From Bacteroidota bacterium (lineage in GTDB: Bacteria; Bacteroidota; Bacteroidia; Cytophagales; Cyclobacteriaceae), in contig JAEYXN010000061.1 in NCBI GenBank assembly GCA_023431285.1, forward strand, positions 1 to 38,121: DNA of 38,121 nt, read 5' to 3'. The stretch's first letter is position 1. Every line of letters begins with the position of its first letter. Under the pieces are notes generated by a model. The model was given only the letters and a program-made list of their open reading frames with translations. It was not told the origin of the DNA and searched no databases. Position numbers and translations under genes: made by a program. Positions 24,053 through 33,060 of this stretch are shown in pieces.

Positions 24053-25240
24053 ATGGAAATCGCAGGTAAGATCATTTTGAAAAAAGGGAAGGAGCACTCG
24101 ATCGCCAGGTTCCACCCCTGGGTGTTTTCAGGCGCGATACAAAATCGCGAGGGTGAAATCAGGGATGGCTCATGGGTTGAGGTAAGTGATTTCAAAGGGC
24201 AGACTTTGGGCTTTGGGCATTACCAGAATGGAAGCATTACAGTGCGTCTCTTGTCATTTGCAAAGACACCTCCATCCCCTCATTTCTGGGAAGAACGCCT
24301 TTCACAGGCAAGAAATCTGAGATTGACATCCGGCCTGCCTTCTGAATCAACGAATGCATATCGGCTGATCCACGCTGAGGGAGACGGACTTCCGGGGCTG
24401 GTTATAGACATGTACAATGGGGTTGCCGTTGTTCAGGCTCATTCATTGGGAATGCACGCGGACAGGGAAAAGATTACTGCCGCAGTATCCCTCGCATTGG
24501 GTGATGAGTGCACAGCAATTTATTATAAAAGTCAGGCGACACTTGGTGTGAAAAACTCCGACCACTACCGGAATGAATACTTATCCGGATTAGGAGTTGT
24601 TCCCCATATCGTTCTGGAACACAATAACAAATTTTACGTCGATTGGGAGGAAGGGCAGAAGACAGGCTTCTTTCTCGATCAGAGAGAAAACCGTCGACTC
24701 CTTTCAAACTTTTGTCTGAAAAAGAAGGTCTTGAATACGTTTTGCTATACGGGAGGCTTTTCGATCGCGGCCTTACAGGGAGGGGCAGAGTTTGTTCATT
24801 CAGTGGATGCATCGGAGCGTGCGATTGCCCTGACGCGTAAGAATCTTGAATTGAACGGATTCAATTCTGCGCTCAATAAGTCAGTTGCCGTCGATACCTT
24901 TGATTTTCTTAAAGACAAAAAGGATCACTATGATGTGATCGTGCTTGATCCACCAGCTTTCGCAAAACATCGGGATGCCCGTCACCAGGCAGTTAAGGGA
25001 TATCAGCGATTGAATGCAGAAGCCATGAAAGTAATCAGACCTGGTGGAATCATTTTCACCTTCTCTTGTTCGCAGGTTGTCGACCGTCAACTTTTTTATG
25101 ATACCGTTGTTTCTTCAGCAATCCAGGCCGGCAGAAACATTAAGGTTCTCCATCACCTTTCTCAGCCAGCGGATCATCCCGTTTCCATATTCCATCCTGA
25201 GGGGGAATACCTCAAAGGTTTGGTTTTATATGTGGAATAG
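24053..25240 (+). CDS. rlmI: Class I SAM-dependent rRNA methyltransferase (RlmI/RlmK-type)
   Basis: 395 residues from the ATG at 24053 (a TTG two codons upstream overlaps the promoter). An N-terminal PUA domain occupies about 1-75 (HPWVFSGAIQ, GFGHYQNGSITVRLL). A middle domain follows, then a Rossmann methyltransferase domain from about 210, with motif I FCYTGGFSIAALQGG and an acidic motif II HSVDAS. Motif IV is VLDPPAFAKH near 300, then FTFSCSQVV with the catalytic-region cysteine. RlmI methylates C1962 of 23S rRNA (m5C) in E. coli; the exact target here is inferred. It has its own promoter and is followed 122 bases later by the DinB-type gene on the same strand. Confidence 0.88.
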   Translation: MEIAGKIILKKGKEHSIARFHPWVFSGAIQNREGEIRDGSWVEVSDFKGQTLGFGHYQNGSITVRLLSFAKTPPSPHFWEERLSQARNLRLTSGLPSESTNAYRLIHAEGDGLPGLVIDMYNGVAVVQAHSLGMHADREKITAAVSLALGDECTAIYYKSQATLGVKNSDHYRNEYLSGLGVVPHIVLEHNNKFYVDWEEGQKTGFFLDQRENRRLLSNFCLKKKVLNTFCYTGGFSIAALQGGAEFVHSVDASERAIALTRKNLELNGFNSALNKSVAVDTFDFLKDKKDHYDVIVLDPPAFAKHRDARHQAVKGYQRLNAEAMKVIRPGGIIFTFSCSQVVDRQLFYDTVVSSAIQAGRNIKVLHHLSQPADHPVSIFHPEGEYLKGLVLYVE

Positions 25241-25362
25241 TTCGGGCGTCTGTTGACCAGCCACATCCTATGCCGGCAGCCCATAGAAAATTCCTGGGGG
25301 AGATAGTTTCCAATGAATGTTTCAAGGAGGAAAAAATTATATTTGACCATTCCACCACCTTT

Positions 25363-25878
25363 ATGAAATTTAAGAGTGCATGTAATGAGATTCTTCTGCA
25401 GTTGTCGGACCTGGTACATTCGCTATCAGACGGAGACTTTGTCAAGCCAGTCCCCGCGCTGAGCCACTCTACCATTGGTCAGCACGTACGCCACACACTT
25501 GAGTTTTTCCTGTGCTTTGAGCAGGGCTGCTCATCCGGTTTCGTGAATTATGATTTACGGAGTCATGATAAAAGCGTTGAATCTGATCGCGGTCTCGCCT
25601 TAGACACTATTTCCCGAATATCGAGCTTTGTTTCTTCTCTTGACGAAGACCGTCCGATTCGTCTCGAAGTAAGTTACGATCCCGACGTAGAGTCCTTTGA
25701 AAGTTTTGATAGCACCACTGGCCGGGAATTGGTTTACAATATTGAGCACGCTGTTCATCATATGGCGATCATAAAAATCGGCGTTCGCGAGGTGGCTCCG
25801 GAAATCCAATTGCCAGAGGGGTTCGGAATCGCAGCATCAACTATCAGACATAAACGCTCTCCTAAGGTTAGCGGTTAA
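25363..25878 (+). CDS. DinB/YfiT superfamily protein
   Basis: 171 residues from the ATG at 25363. An ATG at 25270 would add 31 residues unlike the family. The four-helix bundle signatures are STIGQHVRHTLEFF with the first histidine (about 35-48), VNYDLRSHD, and ELVYNIEHAVHHMAIIKIG with the HxxxH pair (about 125-143). Together they give the three-histidine metal site of DinB-like enzymes. This superfamily includes thiol S-transferases that use bacillithiol or mycothiol, but the subfamily here has no known activity. It is nine bases from the ATP-grasp gene, whose stop overlaps the LysE start, so the three form one operon. Confidence 0.82.
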   Translation: MKFKSACNEILLQLSDLVHSLSDGDFVKPVPALSHSTIGQHVRHTLEFFLCFEQGCSSGFVNYDLRSHDKSVESDRGLALDTISRISSFVSSLDEDRPIRLEVSYDPDVESFESFDSTTGRELVYNIEHAVHHMAIIKIGVREVAPEIQLPEGFGIAASTIRHKRSPKVSG

Positions 25879-25887
25879 TTGTTCCGA

Positions 25888-26943
25888 ATGTCTCTCTGGC
25901 GGCGAATTCTTCAAAGTACATTTTTCATCAGACTGCGCCATTGGGAATACTGGCCTTTCGGAATTCTTCAGTTTCCAATATTTTTCTACTATCCCTGGTT
26001 GTCATTACGTGCAGGGTCGTTTACTTTTTTCACTGCGTCAAACCCTGGAATACTCATGGGAGGAATGTTTGGCGAGTCGAAATACGATGTCTTGCGCCTT
26101 GTTCCCGAAAACGTCCGTCCCAGGACTGGCCTGTTCAAAAGAACGAACGCCAATGCCGCGATTGAAAGTATTCTCACTGAAAACAATCTGAATTATCCCT
26201 TGATCTTCAAGCCAGACATCGGAGAAAGAGGATTCATGGTGCGAAGGATAAACGATGCAACAGAGGCGGCGAATTATATGGAAGAAATGTCTCACGATTT
26301 TCTGATCCAGGAATTTGTGTCTTTACCAATGGAATTTGGTGTCCTCTATGAACGCCATCCATCCGCCTTGCGTGGTCGGGTGACGTCCGTAGTGATGAAA
26401 GAGATGCTTTTCGTCGAAGGCAACGGAAGATCTACACTACAGGAATTAATTCTTTCGAAGGAGCGTGCAAAACTCCAGTGGCCTTCACTTCAATCACAAT
26501 ACAGGAACAAGCTCGATAGAATTCTTCCCGCGGGAGAGCGTCTTGAGTTGGTTTCTATAGGGAATCATTCTCTGGGAACAAAGTTCATTAACGCGAATCA
26601 TCTTATAACGGACGAGCTGGAGAAGAGCTTTGACAGGATCTCGATGCAGATACCAGGGTTTTTCTTTGGTCGGTTCGATCTCCGCTGTGGAAGTATTGAA
26701 GATCTTGCGAAAGGGAATGTCGTCATTCTCGAACTGAACGGATGCGGTGCGGAGCCCGCACATATGTACGACCCGGAATTTTCCTTCTTCCGCGCTGTCG
26801 GAGTGCTCATCCGTCACTGGAGCACCATCTACGAAATTTCATTAGAGAATAAGCGCCTGGGTGTTGACTTTCTTTCATTGAAGGAAGCCGTTTCCCATTA
26901 CCAGCGTTTTAAGAAAAACACCCGATCACGCCAGCAGTCATGA
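25888..26943 (+). CDS. ATP-grasp family protein (D-Ala-D-Ala-ligase-like fold)
   Basis: 351 residues from the ATG at 25888. After an N-terminal region with aromatic, membrane-like sequence (FGILQFPIFFYYPWLSLR), the ATP-grasp core starts near residue 95 with NYPLIFKPDIGERGFMV, the nucleotide-binding lysine and glycine loop. It continues with DFLIQEFVSLPMEFGVLY and ends with the metal-binding segment VILELNGCGAEPAHMYDP near 285-302. ATP-grasp enzymes join a carboxylate to an amine or thiol through an acyl phosphate. The product is unknown; annotation as D-alanine ligase would be too specific. Overlap of four bases (ATGA) with a LysE-type exporter suggests that its product or substrate is exported. 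Confidence 0.8.
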   Translation: MSLWRRILQSTFFIRLRHWEYWPFGILQFPIFFYYPWLSLRAGSFTFFTASNPGILMGGMFGESKYDVLRLVPENVRPRTGLFKRTNANAAIESILTENNLNYPLIFKPDIGERGFMVRRINDATEAANYMEEMSHDFLIQEFVSLPMEFGVLYERHPSALRGRVTSVVMKEMLFVEGNGRSTLQELILSKERAKLQWPSLQSQYRNKLDRILPAGERLELVSIGNHSLGTKFINANHLITDELEKSFDRISMQIPGFFFGRFDLRCGSIEDLAKGNVVILELNGCGAEPAHMYDPEFSFFRAVGVLIRHWSTIYEISLENKRLGVDFLSLKEAVSHYQRFKKNTRSRQQS

Positions 26944-27557
26944 TTGCCTTAAGCAATTTCTTAATAGCGTTTGTCCTTAGTTTCGCTGGTTCTATTCCTC
27001 CGGGAACCATCAATCTGACTGTGGTGCAACTTGGCCTCGAGAACAAGGTGAAAACAGCAATTCGTTTTGCGTTCACTGCTGCGCTCATTGAATACCCCTA
27101 TGCATGGATTGCCGTTAAGTTTGAGCGGCTTATCAGTTCATCTCCCGTGATTACCGATAACATCCAGATCATTGGAATCATTATGCTTATAGGACTGGGC
27201 CTGGTGAATGTTTTGCCTTCCAAAAATATTACACCAAAGTACCTCAAGCGTTTTTCCAACAGTGGATACAGGCGGGGTGTCTTTCAGGGAATACTCAATC
27301 CTTTGGCTATTCCTTACTGGATTGCCGTCACGGCATACCTTCGCGGTCAGAACTGGATCGAGCTTTCAACAACCGTCAGACTTCACGCTTATCTCGCCGG
27401 TGTCTTTGCGGGAGCACTCCTCCTTCTGGTTGCGCTGGCTTATCTCAGCAAAAGCGTGATGAGTCAAATGTCGCAATATCCCTTCATGAGAAAGGTTCCC
27501 GGTTTCCTCCTGATTTCCCTGGGCCTTTACTCGCTCGGCGAGTATCTTCTGCATTAA
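26940..27557 (+). CDS. LysE-family amino acid exporter-like membrane protein
   Basis: 205 residues with about six hydrophobic helices. The N-terminal signature LSFAGSIPPGTINLTVVQLGLENK matches the LysE/RhtB fold, in which a conserved Pro-Gly turn follows the first helix; the other helices include IIMLIGLGLVNVLPS and AGVFAGALLLLVALAYLS. These transporters export amino acids or small derivatives by proton exchange. The start codon ATG overlaps the stop of the ATP-grasp gene, so translation is coupled. No regulator of the LysG type is adjacent. Confidence 0.82.
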   Translation: MIALSNFLIAFVLSFAGSIPPGTINLTVVQLGLENKVKTAIRFAFTAALIEYPYAWIAVKFERLISSSPVITDNIQIIGIIMLIGLGLVNVLPSKNITPKYLKRFSNSGYRRGVFQGILNPLAIPYWIAVTAYLRGQNWIELSTTVRLHAYLAGVFAGALLLLVALAYLSKSVMSQMSQYPFMRKVPGFLLISLGLYSLGEYLLH

Positions 27558-27713
27558 TCTTACGTTTGAATTTCTGCTGTCGAGTGGAACGAAGCTTATT
27601 GATCTGTGACTACCAAAACCTTGCGAGCGGGTTTGTTCGAAATTGTTTGAAAACAATACACATTTCCGAATCACTCATAAGGAATTAGTACCTTTTGAGA
27701 TAAATCCAATTGT

Positions 27714-28250
27714 ATGAGATATCTTTTAATGTTGGCCCTTCTAGTCTCAATCACGACCGTAAAAGCGCAGGTGGTTGGAAAACAATTTCCATTGATGGAA
27801 GCGGAGACCGTGGAGGACAAGAAGGTGAAACTTCCGGGTGATGTAAAGGGCAAGTATACATTGCTGGGTCTGGCTTACTCGAAGAAATCGGAAGACGAGC
27901 TGAATAGCTGGTTTCAACCTGTGTTCGAAAAATTTATTCAGAAAACGAACGGAGTGCTTTCCGGATTTTCCTATGATGTGAATGTATATTTTGTGCCTAT
28001 GTTCACTGGTGTCAACGCGGCGGCTACCGGCACAGCCAAACGCAAGGCCCTGAAAAACATTGACCCTCAACTCTTACCGTATGTTCTATTCTACAAAGGA
28101 GAGTTAAAGACCTACAAAGAAAGTCTGGACTTCGAAAAGAAGGACATTCCATACTTCTTTGTTCTCGACCCGGATGGCAAGATAATTTTTGCAACATCCG
28201 GCAAGTATACATCGGCAAAGATGGACCAGGTTGAGGAACATATCGAGTAG
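27714..28250 (+). CDS. Secreted thioredoxin-fold-like protein without cysteines
   Basis: 178 residues with a signal peptide (MRYLLMLALLVSITTVKAQ). The mature part has the outline of an AhpC/TSA or ATP10-like thioredoxin fold: GKQFPLMEAETVEDKKVKLP, GKYTLLGLAYSKKSEDELNSW (shown as two pieces of the first half), then IPYFFVLDPDGKIIFATSGKY at the end. The redox CxxC position holds YSKKS, and the protein has no cysteine at all, so it cannot be a thiol oxidoreductase. A chaperone or binding role like ATP10 is possible. A box TACCTTTTG upstream (27690s) is one base longer than the usual -7 element. Confidence 0.65.
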   Translation: MRYLLMLALLVSITTVKAQVVGKQFPLMEAETVEDKKVKLPGDVKGKYTLLGLAYSKKSEDELNSWFQPVFEKFIQKTNGVLSGFSYDVNVYFVPMFTGVNAAATGTAKRKALKNIDPQLLPYVLFYKGELKTYKESLDFEKKDIPYFFVLDPDGKIIFATSGKYTSAKMDQVEEHIE

Positions 28251-28309
28251 TGAAGAAATCTGCTTCTTAGAATTGGCGATTCATTAACTTGGGTCGTCAA
28301 TTTTTTTTG

Positions 28310-29032
28310 ATGGAATTCTTAACGCTCATTTCACTCGCCCTTGCTCCTGGTGTCGCCATCGGGATCTACATTTATCTCAAAGATCATCATGAAAGGGAAC
28401 CTGTCGGACTCCTGGCGATCAGTTTCCTGTATGGCGGGTTAAGCGCCATTCTGACGCTCTTTATCAGTTACCCCATAGAAAGCTTTCTTTTCACAAAAGA
28501 CGACGACATAATCTCGCAGTTCGTCAATGCATTTTTCAAAGTGGCCTTTATCGAAGAGTTAAGCAAATTCGTTTTTGTCAGGTTCATTCTTTACAGGAAC
28601 AATAATTTTAATGAACCCTTCGATGGCATTGTCTATGCGCTGATGGTAAGTATGGGATTCGCTACTCTTGAAAACGTAATGTACGTTTATCAGTTTGGTT
28701 TCATGACAGGCATTACGAGGATGTTCACGGCGGTACCGGCCCATGCTGTGTTCGGAGTTTTGATGGGGTATTATCTTGGCAAAGCAAAATTCACTCATTC
28801 GAACGAGCTGTTCTATTCAGTACTGGCTCTTCTGGTGGCAACGCTGTTCCATGGTGCTTATGATTATTTTCTTTTTATCGCCGAGATAAAAGGAGTTTAC
28901 ACCGGGGTTTGGATGGGATCCATTGCTTCCCTCTTGATTGGATTTGTTTTGGCGAGGAAGGCCATAAAAATCCATCATTCTGCATCACCTTTTCGAAGCA
29001 GTCTTTCCGACGAAGACCGTACAATTGAATAA
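28310..29032 (+). CDS. prsW: PrsW-family intramembrane metalloprotease
   Basis: 240 residues from the ATG at 28310; an upstream TTG adds a non-family tail. Seven or eight hydrophobic segments. The four conserved motifs are present: Glu82-Glu83 in AFIEELSKF, Glu121 in FATLENVMY, His145 in VPAHAVFGVLMGYYLG and His181 in LFHGAYDYF. PrsW of Bacillus starts the cleavage of anti-sigma factor RsiW; related proteins cut other membrane substrates. No sigma or anti-sigma gene is near, so the substrate is unknown. The C-terminal tail is short and charged. The gene is between the thioredoxin-like gene and the TMEM175-type gene, all rightward. Confidence 0.9.
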   Translation: MEFLTLISLALAPGVAIGIYIYLKDHHEREPVGLLAISFLYGGLSAILTLFISYPIESFLFTKDDDIISQFVNAFFKVAFIEELSKFVFVRFILYRNNNFNEPFDGIVYALMVSMGFATLENVMYVYQFGFMTGITRMFTAVPAHAVFGVLMGYYLGKAKFTHSNELFYSVLALLVATLFHGAYDYFLFIAEIKGVYTGVWMGSIASLLIGFVLARKAIKIHHSASPFRSSLSDEDRTIE

Positions 29033-29097
29033 GTGATCAAAAAATGTTAGCTTCATAACCTGTGATCCGCGAAAGCCTACAGAAGCATTTTATCGGG

Positions 29098-29874
29098 ATG
29101 AACAAAGAGTTCCGATTCCGGGGCCAGGAGTCTGGCCGTCTGGAAAACTTCAGCGATGCGTGCTTTGCGCTGGCTATCACTCTTCTTCTAATTTCCACAA
29201 GCCCTCCGACAAGTTTTGACCAGATAAAGAGATTCACGTGGGAAATTATTCCCTTCTTTTTATGCATCACATTAATCGTGATGATCTGGCATCAGCATTT
29301 CATATTTTTTTTCCGATACGGGTTAAGGAATGCGACTATCATCACCCTGAATGCTTTCTTTCTGGTTCTGGTTCTCTTCTATGTTTATCCCCTGAAGTTT
29401 CTTACCAAAGCGATTCTTATTCCTCTGACGAAATGGTTCGGTCCTGAGAGTTTTTATGAGGAACTGAAGGCGACTTACCTTGGAACTCACATGGGAGACC
29501 TTATGATAATTTATGGGGTGGGCGCCACCGCTATCTTTCTGGTCATTGCCCTCATGTACGTTTACGCCTTGCGGCATGACGCCGAGCTTGAACTCAATAC
29601 AATTGAACTGTTCGACACGAAAGCGAGTATGCAGGCAAATTTTTGCATGGCGGTGGTCCCATTTATTTCCGTGTGTGTAGCCATCGCGTGGCACGGGAGT
29701 CCATGGGCTGGATTCTTTTCAGGCATGACCTACTTTTTGTATACACCTGTTATGGGAATCTTTTGGATGCGCAAGAACAAGAAGAGGCAAATGCTTCTAA
29801 TGCCTGACGTAACCGCTGCTGTTAGTGAACCCTCAGTGCTTCCTCAATATCCTTCAGAAGAAACTCTTTCGTGA
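29098..29874 (+). CDS. TMEM175-family (DUF1211) potassium channel-like protein
   Basis: 258 residues from the ATG at 29098; a GTG at 29062 would add 12. The first helix carries the family signature RLENFSDACFALAITLLL, where the R-x-x-x-FSD motif lines the pore, followed by five more hydrophobic helices (IIPFFLCITLIVMIWHQHF, IITLNAFFLVLVLFYVYP, and others). Bacterial TMEM175 proteins have six helices and form tetrameric potassium-leak channels without a TVGYG filter; this protein fits in length and motif. The FSD motif is followed by Ala rather than Gly. Its last 53 bases overlap the end of the convergent GAF gene. Confidence 0.8.
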   Translation: MNKEFRFRGQESGRLENFSDACFALAITLLLISTSPPTSFDQIKRFTWEIIPFFLCITLIVMIWHQHFIFFFRYGLRNATIITLNAFFLVLVLFYVYPLKFLTKAILIPLTKWFGPESFYEELKATYLGTHMGDLMIIYGVGATAIFLVIALMYVYALRHDAELELNTIELFDTKASMQANFCMAVVPFISVCVAIAWHGSPWAGFFSGMTYFLYTPVMGIFWMRKNKKRQMLLMPDVTAAVSEPSVLPQYPSEETLS

Positions 29875-32197
29875 GGTCCTCCGATCCGGGTTCTTCCTTA
29901 GTTAGCTGGAACCTCAGAGCGCGGAGGCCTGTAGCGCCCGGCAATTCTTCAAGTTCTATTTCCTCAATCTCGCCGGCGACAAGATTTCGCGCTTTCAGAT
30001 ATTGAAAATACCTTTTGAATTCATCCTCCACACGCGACTGATTATACACTACGGCAACTTTACCCGGTTGTGTCATGCGTTCATGCGTGTTCTTTATGAA
30101 CGCTTTGTCAATTCGTTTCTTGATGATCTCATAACGGATGTCATATGCGCCATCCACGTCAAACTGTTTTTCGTCCGGGCGGAACCGGATAGAAATCGGT
30201 TGATCGTGCACGAGGATAAGTTGTGTAATGTCCAGCTGAGTCTTCAGTGAGGGTTTCAACTTTTCCACACGGCGATAGACTTCACTCATTGTGAGCAACT
30301 GCCAGAGGTGGAAGTTCTTCAAATAGAAAGGATCGAATCGACGGTCCTTTACCAGTTCACTTCCAACGTACAGGCTATACTCCACTCCATCCGTTTTATA
30401 TTTTTCGAAATAATGCGGAAACATTTGCTGCGCTCCCATTTCTGCTTCATCGAGGTAGGAGCTGATTGTCGAATTGATTTGCTGAAGACTTTCTTCGAAG
30501 GCACGGCGGCGTTTATAGACGAACCCTGCAGCCGAATCGATCTCCGCTTGATATCGGCGAATAGAAGGCTGCAAAGAAGCATCGGTCCCGAAATGCCTGA
30601 CCAGTGGTTCAATCTCGTGGCGGAGAAAATCCAACACATTGTTCTCATCCCCGGACGCAAGGCCACGGCCGAGGTTTTTCAGCTGGCTCTCCGTCTTGAA
30701 AATTACTTCTTCCAAAAGAGGAAGACGACGTTCCTGGTTAATTTCAGTAAGGAGTTCTTTCACCAAAGAGAGATTCTCCAGCAAATCATTCTGGATTGCC
30801 GAGTTTCTTTCTATTGAGGAATTCCGGACATCCGCCATTCCAAAAAGAGGATACACATTCTTGAAAACGATCTCTTCCAACACGGCCTTTTCTCCATTCC
30901 TGCGTTTGTTCATCAGGTTTACACCTGCTTCAAAGAATCTCCATTGAACTGTCGGGTGAATGGCCGTGCATTCTTCCTGTATGATTGCACGAACTTCAGT
31001 CGACATCTCTTCTTTGACCCTCTTCACTGCTGCCGTGAACATCGGCAAAACGTTCTCAACCTTGTGCGCGCTGACAGAATTCAGTTTGCCTGCTGTGGGT
31101 GTTGCCAGTTCAAGCATCCCAATGGTTTCATCCTCATCGATAAGTGGTGCCAGAAGAATATTGTTGACGCCATTCGCCAGGAGAACCTCCTCTACCTTCG
31201 ATCGGAATGGATAATCCTTAAGATTTTCTATCGTGATATAGCGTTTCTCCATCCAGCTTCGCTCATATACCGAGCCCGCGTAATCTTCACCACAATTGCA
31301 TCCGCGGGAAGAATCTTCAGCGAGACTTTTCCAGCAACCCGTTTCAGCGCTATTAAGAACCAGATTATTGTTTGGATCGAAATACGCGACGCCGAGACGG
31401 ATCTCAGGAATCTGAAAAAGAGACCTCAGCTTATGCTGGATTTTTGCAAAGCTTTCCGGTTTGAGTACGGCGTTCTTTCCAAGGAGATCATACTTTATCG
31501 AAGACAGCATCTCCTGCTCCGTTACATCGATCATTCGCAGCACCACGAAACCCCGGAATTCGAAGTTCTCAGGATGAATGTATTGAAACCAGAGGTCGAG
31601 ATCATAGGTCTTTTCCATCAGGAATTTTAGGACCTGCTTATCGATGGGTGGTGGATCCTTATGTGCAATTACTTCGCAAAACTGATGGTCTACCTCAACT
31701 TTATAAACTCTGTCAAGCCCCGTTTGCTCATCTTGCCAGGTAAATAGAACGGGTCTGTCGGATAGCGACGTCATCTGGTAAAACTTTTCAAGGACCATAA
31801 GGCACCCTTTCACCATTTTGCCCATCTTGACACTGCCAGGAAAATTCACCTGCGCTTTGTGTTCGATCTGGCTAATGTCAATCGTCTTCCTGAAAGCTTC
31901 ACTTTGAAAAAGGGGCAGGAAAGTAAACGTTTGAATGGCAGCAACAAGATCGTTTTTGTGACTGGCCGGGGGAATGACCGCGCTCATCAGGTACTCAATG
32001 AAGGGTCGATGTTTTTCAAGCACCGAAGGATCTTCGATCGGCTCCCTCAGCTCGGGGGCATTGTCGATATACTCCTGAATCCCACGTGTAAACTCCCGGA
32101 CGTGGGGTTGACGGATATTTCTTTCCCAGTATTCCAGCAGCAGGCGAACACTTAGCTTGGAGGGAAACGGGAATCTTTCTTCTGTAAAATAGTCCAT
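29822..32197 (-). CDS. Large GAF-domain protein, Bacteroidota-type, unknown function
   Basis: 791 residues from the ATG at 32197, where MDYFTEERFPFPSKLS looks like the true N-terminus. A GAF domain lies at about 250-390 (LGVAYFDPNN, then LLAPLIDEDETIGMLELATP). Inside it a cysteine-rich loop (ETGCWKSL, RGCNCGEDY) has three Cys and may bind a metal or sense redox state. The rest is helical and mostly soluble. No kinase, cyclase or HTH output domain is seen. The start has a -7-like TAAATTTA upstream. Several long open frames on the opposite strand are shadows. I cannot assign a function. Confidence 0.8.
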   Translation of the reverse strand: MDYFTEERFPFPSKLSVRLLLEYWERNIRQPHVREFTRGIQEYIDNAPELREPIEDPSVLEKHRPFIEYLMSAVIPPASHKNDLVAAIQTFTFLPLFQSEAFRKTIDISQIEHKAQVNFPGSVKMGKMVKGCLMVLEKFYQMTSLSDRPVLFTWQDEQTGLDRVYKVEVDHQFCEVIAHKDPPPIDKQVLKFLMEKTYDLDLWFQYIHPENFEFRGFVVLRMIDVTEQEMLSSIKYDLLGKNAVLKPESFAKIQHKLRSLFQIPEIRLGVAYFDPNNNLVLNSAETGCWKSLAEDSSRGCNCGEDYAGSVYERSWMEKRYITIENLKDYPFRSKVEEVLLANGVNNILLAPLIDEDETIGMLELATPTAGKLNSVSAHKVENVLPMFTAAVKRVKEEMSTEVRAIIQEECTAIHPTVQWRFFEAGVNLMNKRRNGEKAVLEEIVFKNVYPLFGMADVRNSSIERNSAIQNDLLENLSLVKELLTEINQERRLPLLEEVIFKTESQLKNLGRGLASGDENNVLDFLRHEIEPLVRHFGTDASLQPSIRRYQAEIDSAAGFVYKRRRAFEESLQQINSTISSYLDEAEMGAQQMFPHYFEKYKTDGVEYSLYVGSELVKDRRFDPFYLKNFHLWQLLTMSEVYRRVEKLKPSLKTQLDITQLILVHDQPISIRFRPDEKQFDVDGAYDIRYEIIKKRIDKAFIKNTHERMTQPGKVAVVYNQSRVEDEFKRYFQYLKARNLVAGEIEEIELEELPGATGLRALRFQLTKEEPGSEDLTKEFLLKDIEEALRVH

Positions 32198-32364
32198 AGG
32201 TACTAGACTTGCGAATAAGAACGGTCTTTGCATAGCCTGAGTTCTTAATAAGACGGAAGTGTTTTAAATTTAGTGTTGAATTCTAAAATCGATCGTTCAA
32301 CGTTATCACGCTTTCTTACAACTTTCCGTTAGGTGCTTGTGTCTATGGGGTAGATGCTTTGAAA

Positions 32365-33060
32365 ATGAAAACGCGCAGACTGATCTTTTATCTTATTGTT
32401 GTTCTTCTTTCCTCTTGTTCCCTGGCGGACGAACCTGATGGTATCGAGATTTTTTCAATGGATTTTAACTTTTCTGGCGGCCTTGAGGGTTGGACTTCGG
32501 ACTTTACGGATTACCCCGTAAGTGAGAATCCGCTGGCTGATTCAATTTATCAATGGGAGGCCGGCCACACAACGTCAGCCCCATCCAGCATTAGTGGAAA
32601 TGCCTACATGCTAAGCTGCAATAATGTCAGCGGGGATATTTTCATGTTCATCAAGAAAAAGATCAGCGGTCTTCGTCCTAATACAAATTATAACGTCGTA
32701 TTTGAAGTCCGTCTTGTTTCGAATGCTCTTGCCGGACAGGGTATTATTCTCAAGGGAGGAGCAAGCGAACTTGAGCCGAAGAAGGTGATCGAAAACGGTT
32801 ACTATGTTTTGAATATTGACAAGGGCAGCGACACAACTTCGGGTGAAAACGCGATCTCCTTTGGGGACATTGGTGTTGCCAATCCCTTGACCGATTATAA
32901 TACGACAACCAAAGGCAATTCGAATTCCTACACGCCATTCATCTCGCGAACAAACAGCAGGGGTGAATTATGGCTGGTAGTGGGGACTGATTCACTTTTC
33001 GAAGGTATGACGACCGTCTACTTCACGAATATCAATCTGGTGTTCAGCGTTTCCGAGTAG
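32365..33060 (+). CDS. Predicted lipoprotein, unknown function
   Basis: 231 residues from the ATG at 32365; a TTG two codons upstream is less likely. The signal peptide ends in lipobox LSSC with Cys18. The mature protein starts acidic and contains LEGWTSDFTDYP, then a beta-rich body (NTNYNVVFEVRL, GELWLVVGTDSLFEGMTTVY), suggestive of a jelly-roll or carbohydrate-binding-like sandwich. In Bacteroidota such lipoproteins are usually on the outer membrane. It is alone on its strand. Its 3' end overlaps the convergent TfoX-type gene by 17 bases. Confidence 0.75.
   Translation: MKTRRLIFYLIVVLLSSCSLADEPDGIEIFSMDFNFSGGLEGWTSDFTDYPVSENPLADSIYQWEAGHTTSAPSSISGNAYMLSCNNVSGDIFMFIKKKISGLRPNTNYNVVFEVRLVSNALAGQGIILKGGASELEPKKVIENGYYVLNIDKGSDTTSGENAISFGDIGVANPLTDYNTTTKGNSNSYTPFISRTNSRGELWLVVGTDSLFEGMTTVYFTNINLVFSVSE

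Noticed and set aside
27642..27657. Dyad ATTGTT-TGAA-AACAAT after the LysE gene as a terminator
   Set aside because: Short AT-only stem without a T tail; stability is too low to call.
30308..31630. Long frames (169 and 228 codons) antisense to the GAF gene
   Set aside because: They are cysteine/phenylalanine-rich with no motif, while the GAF reading is continuous for 791 codons.
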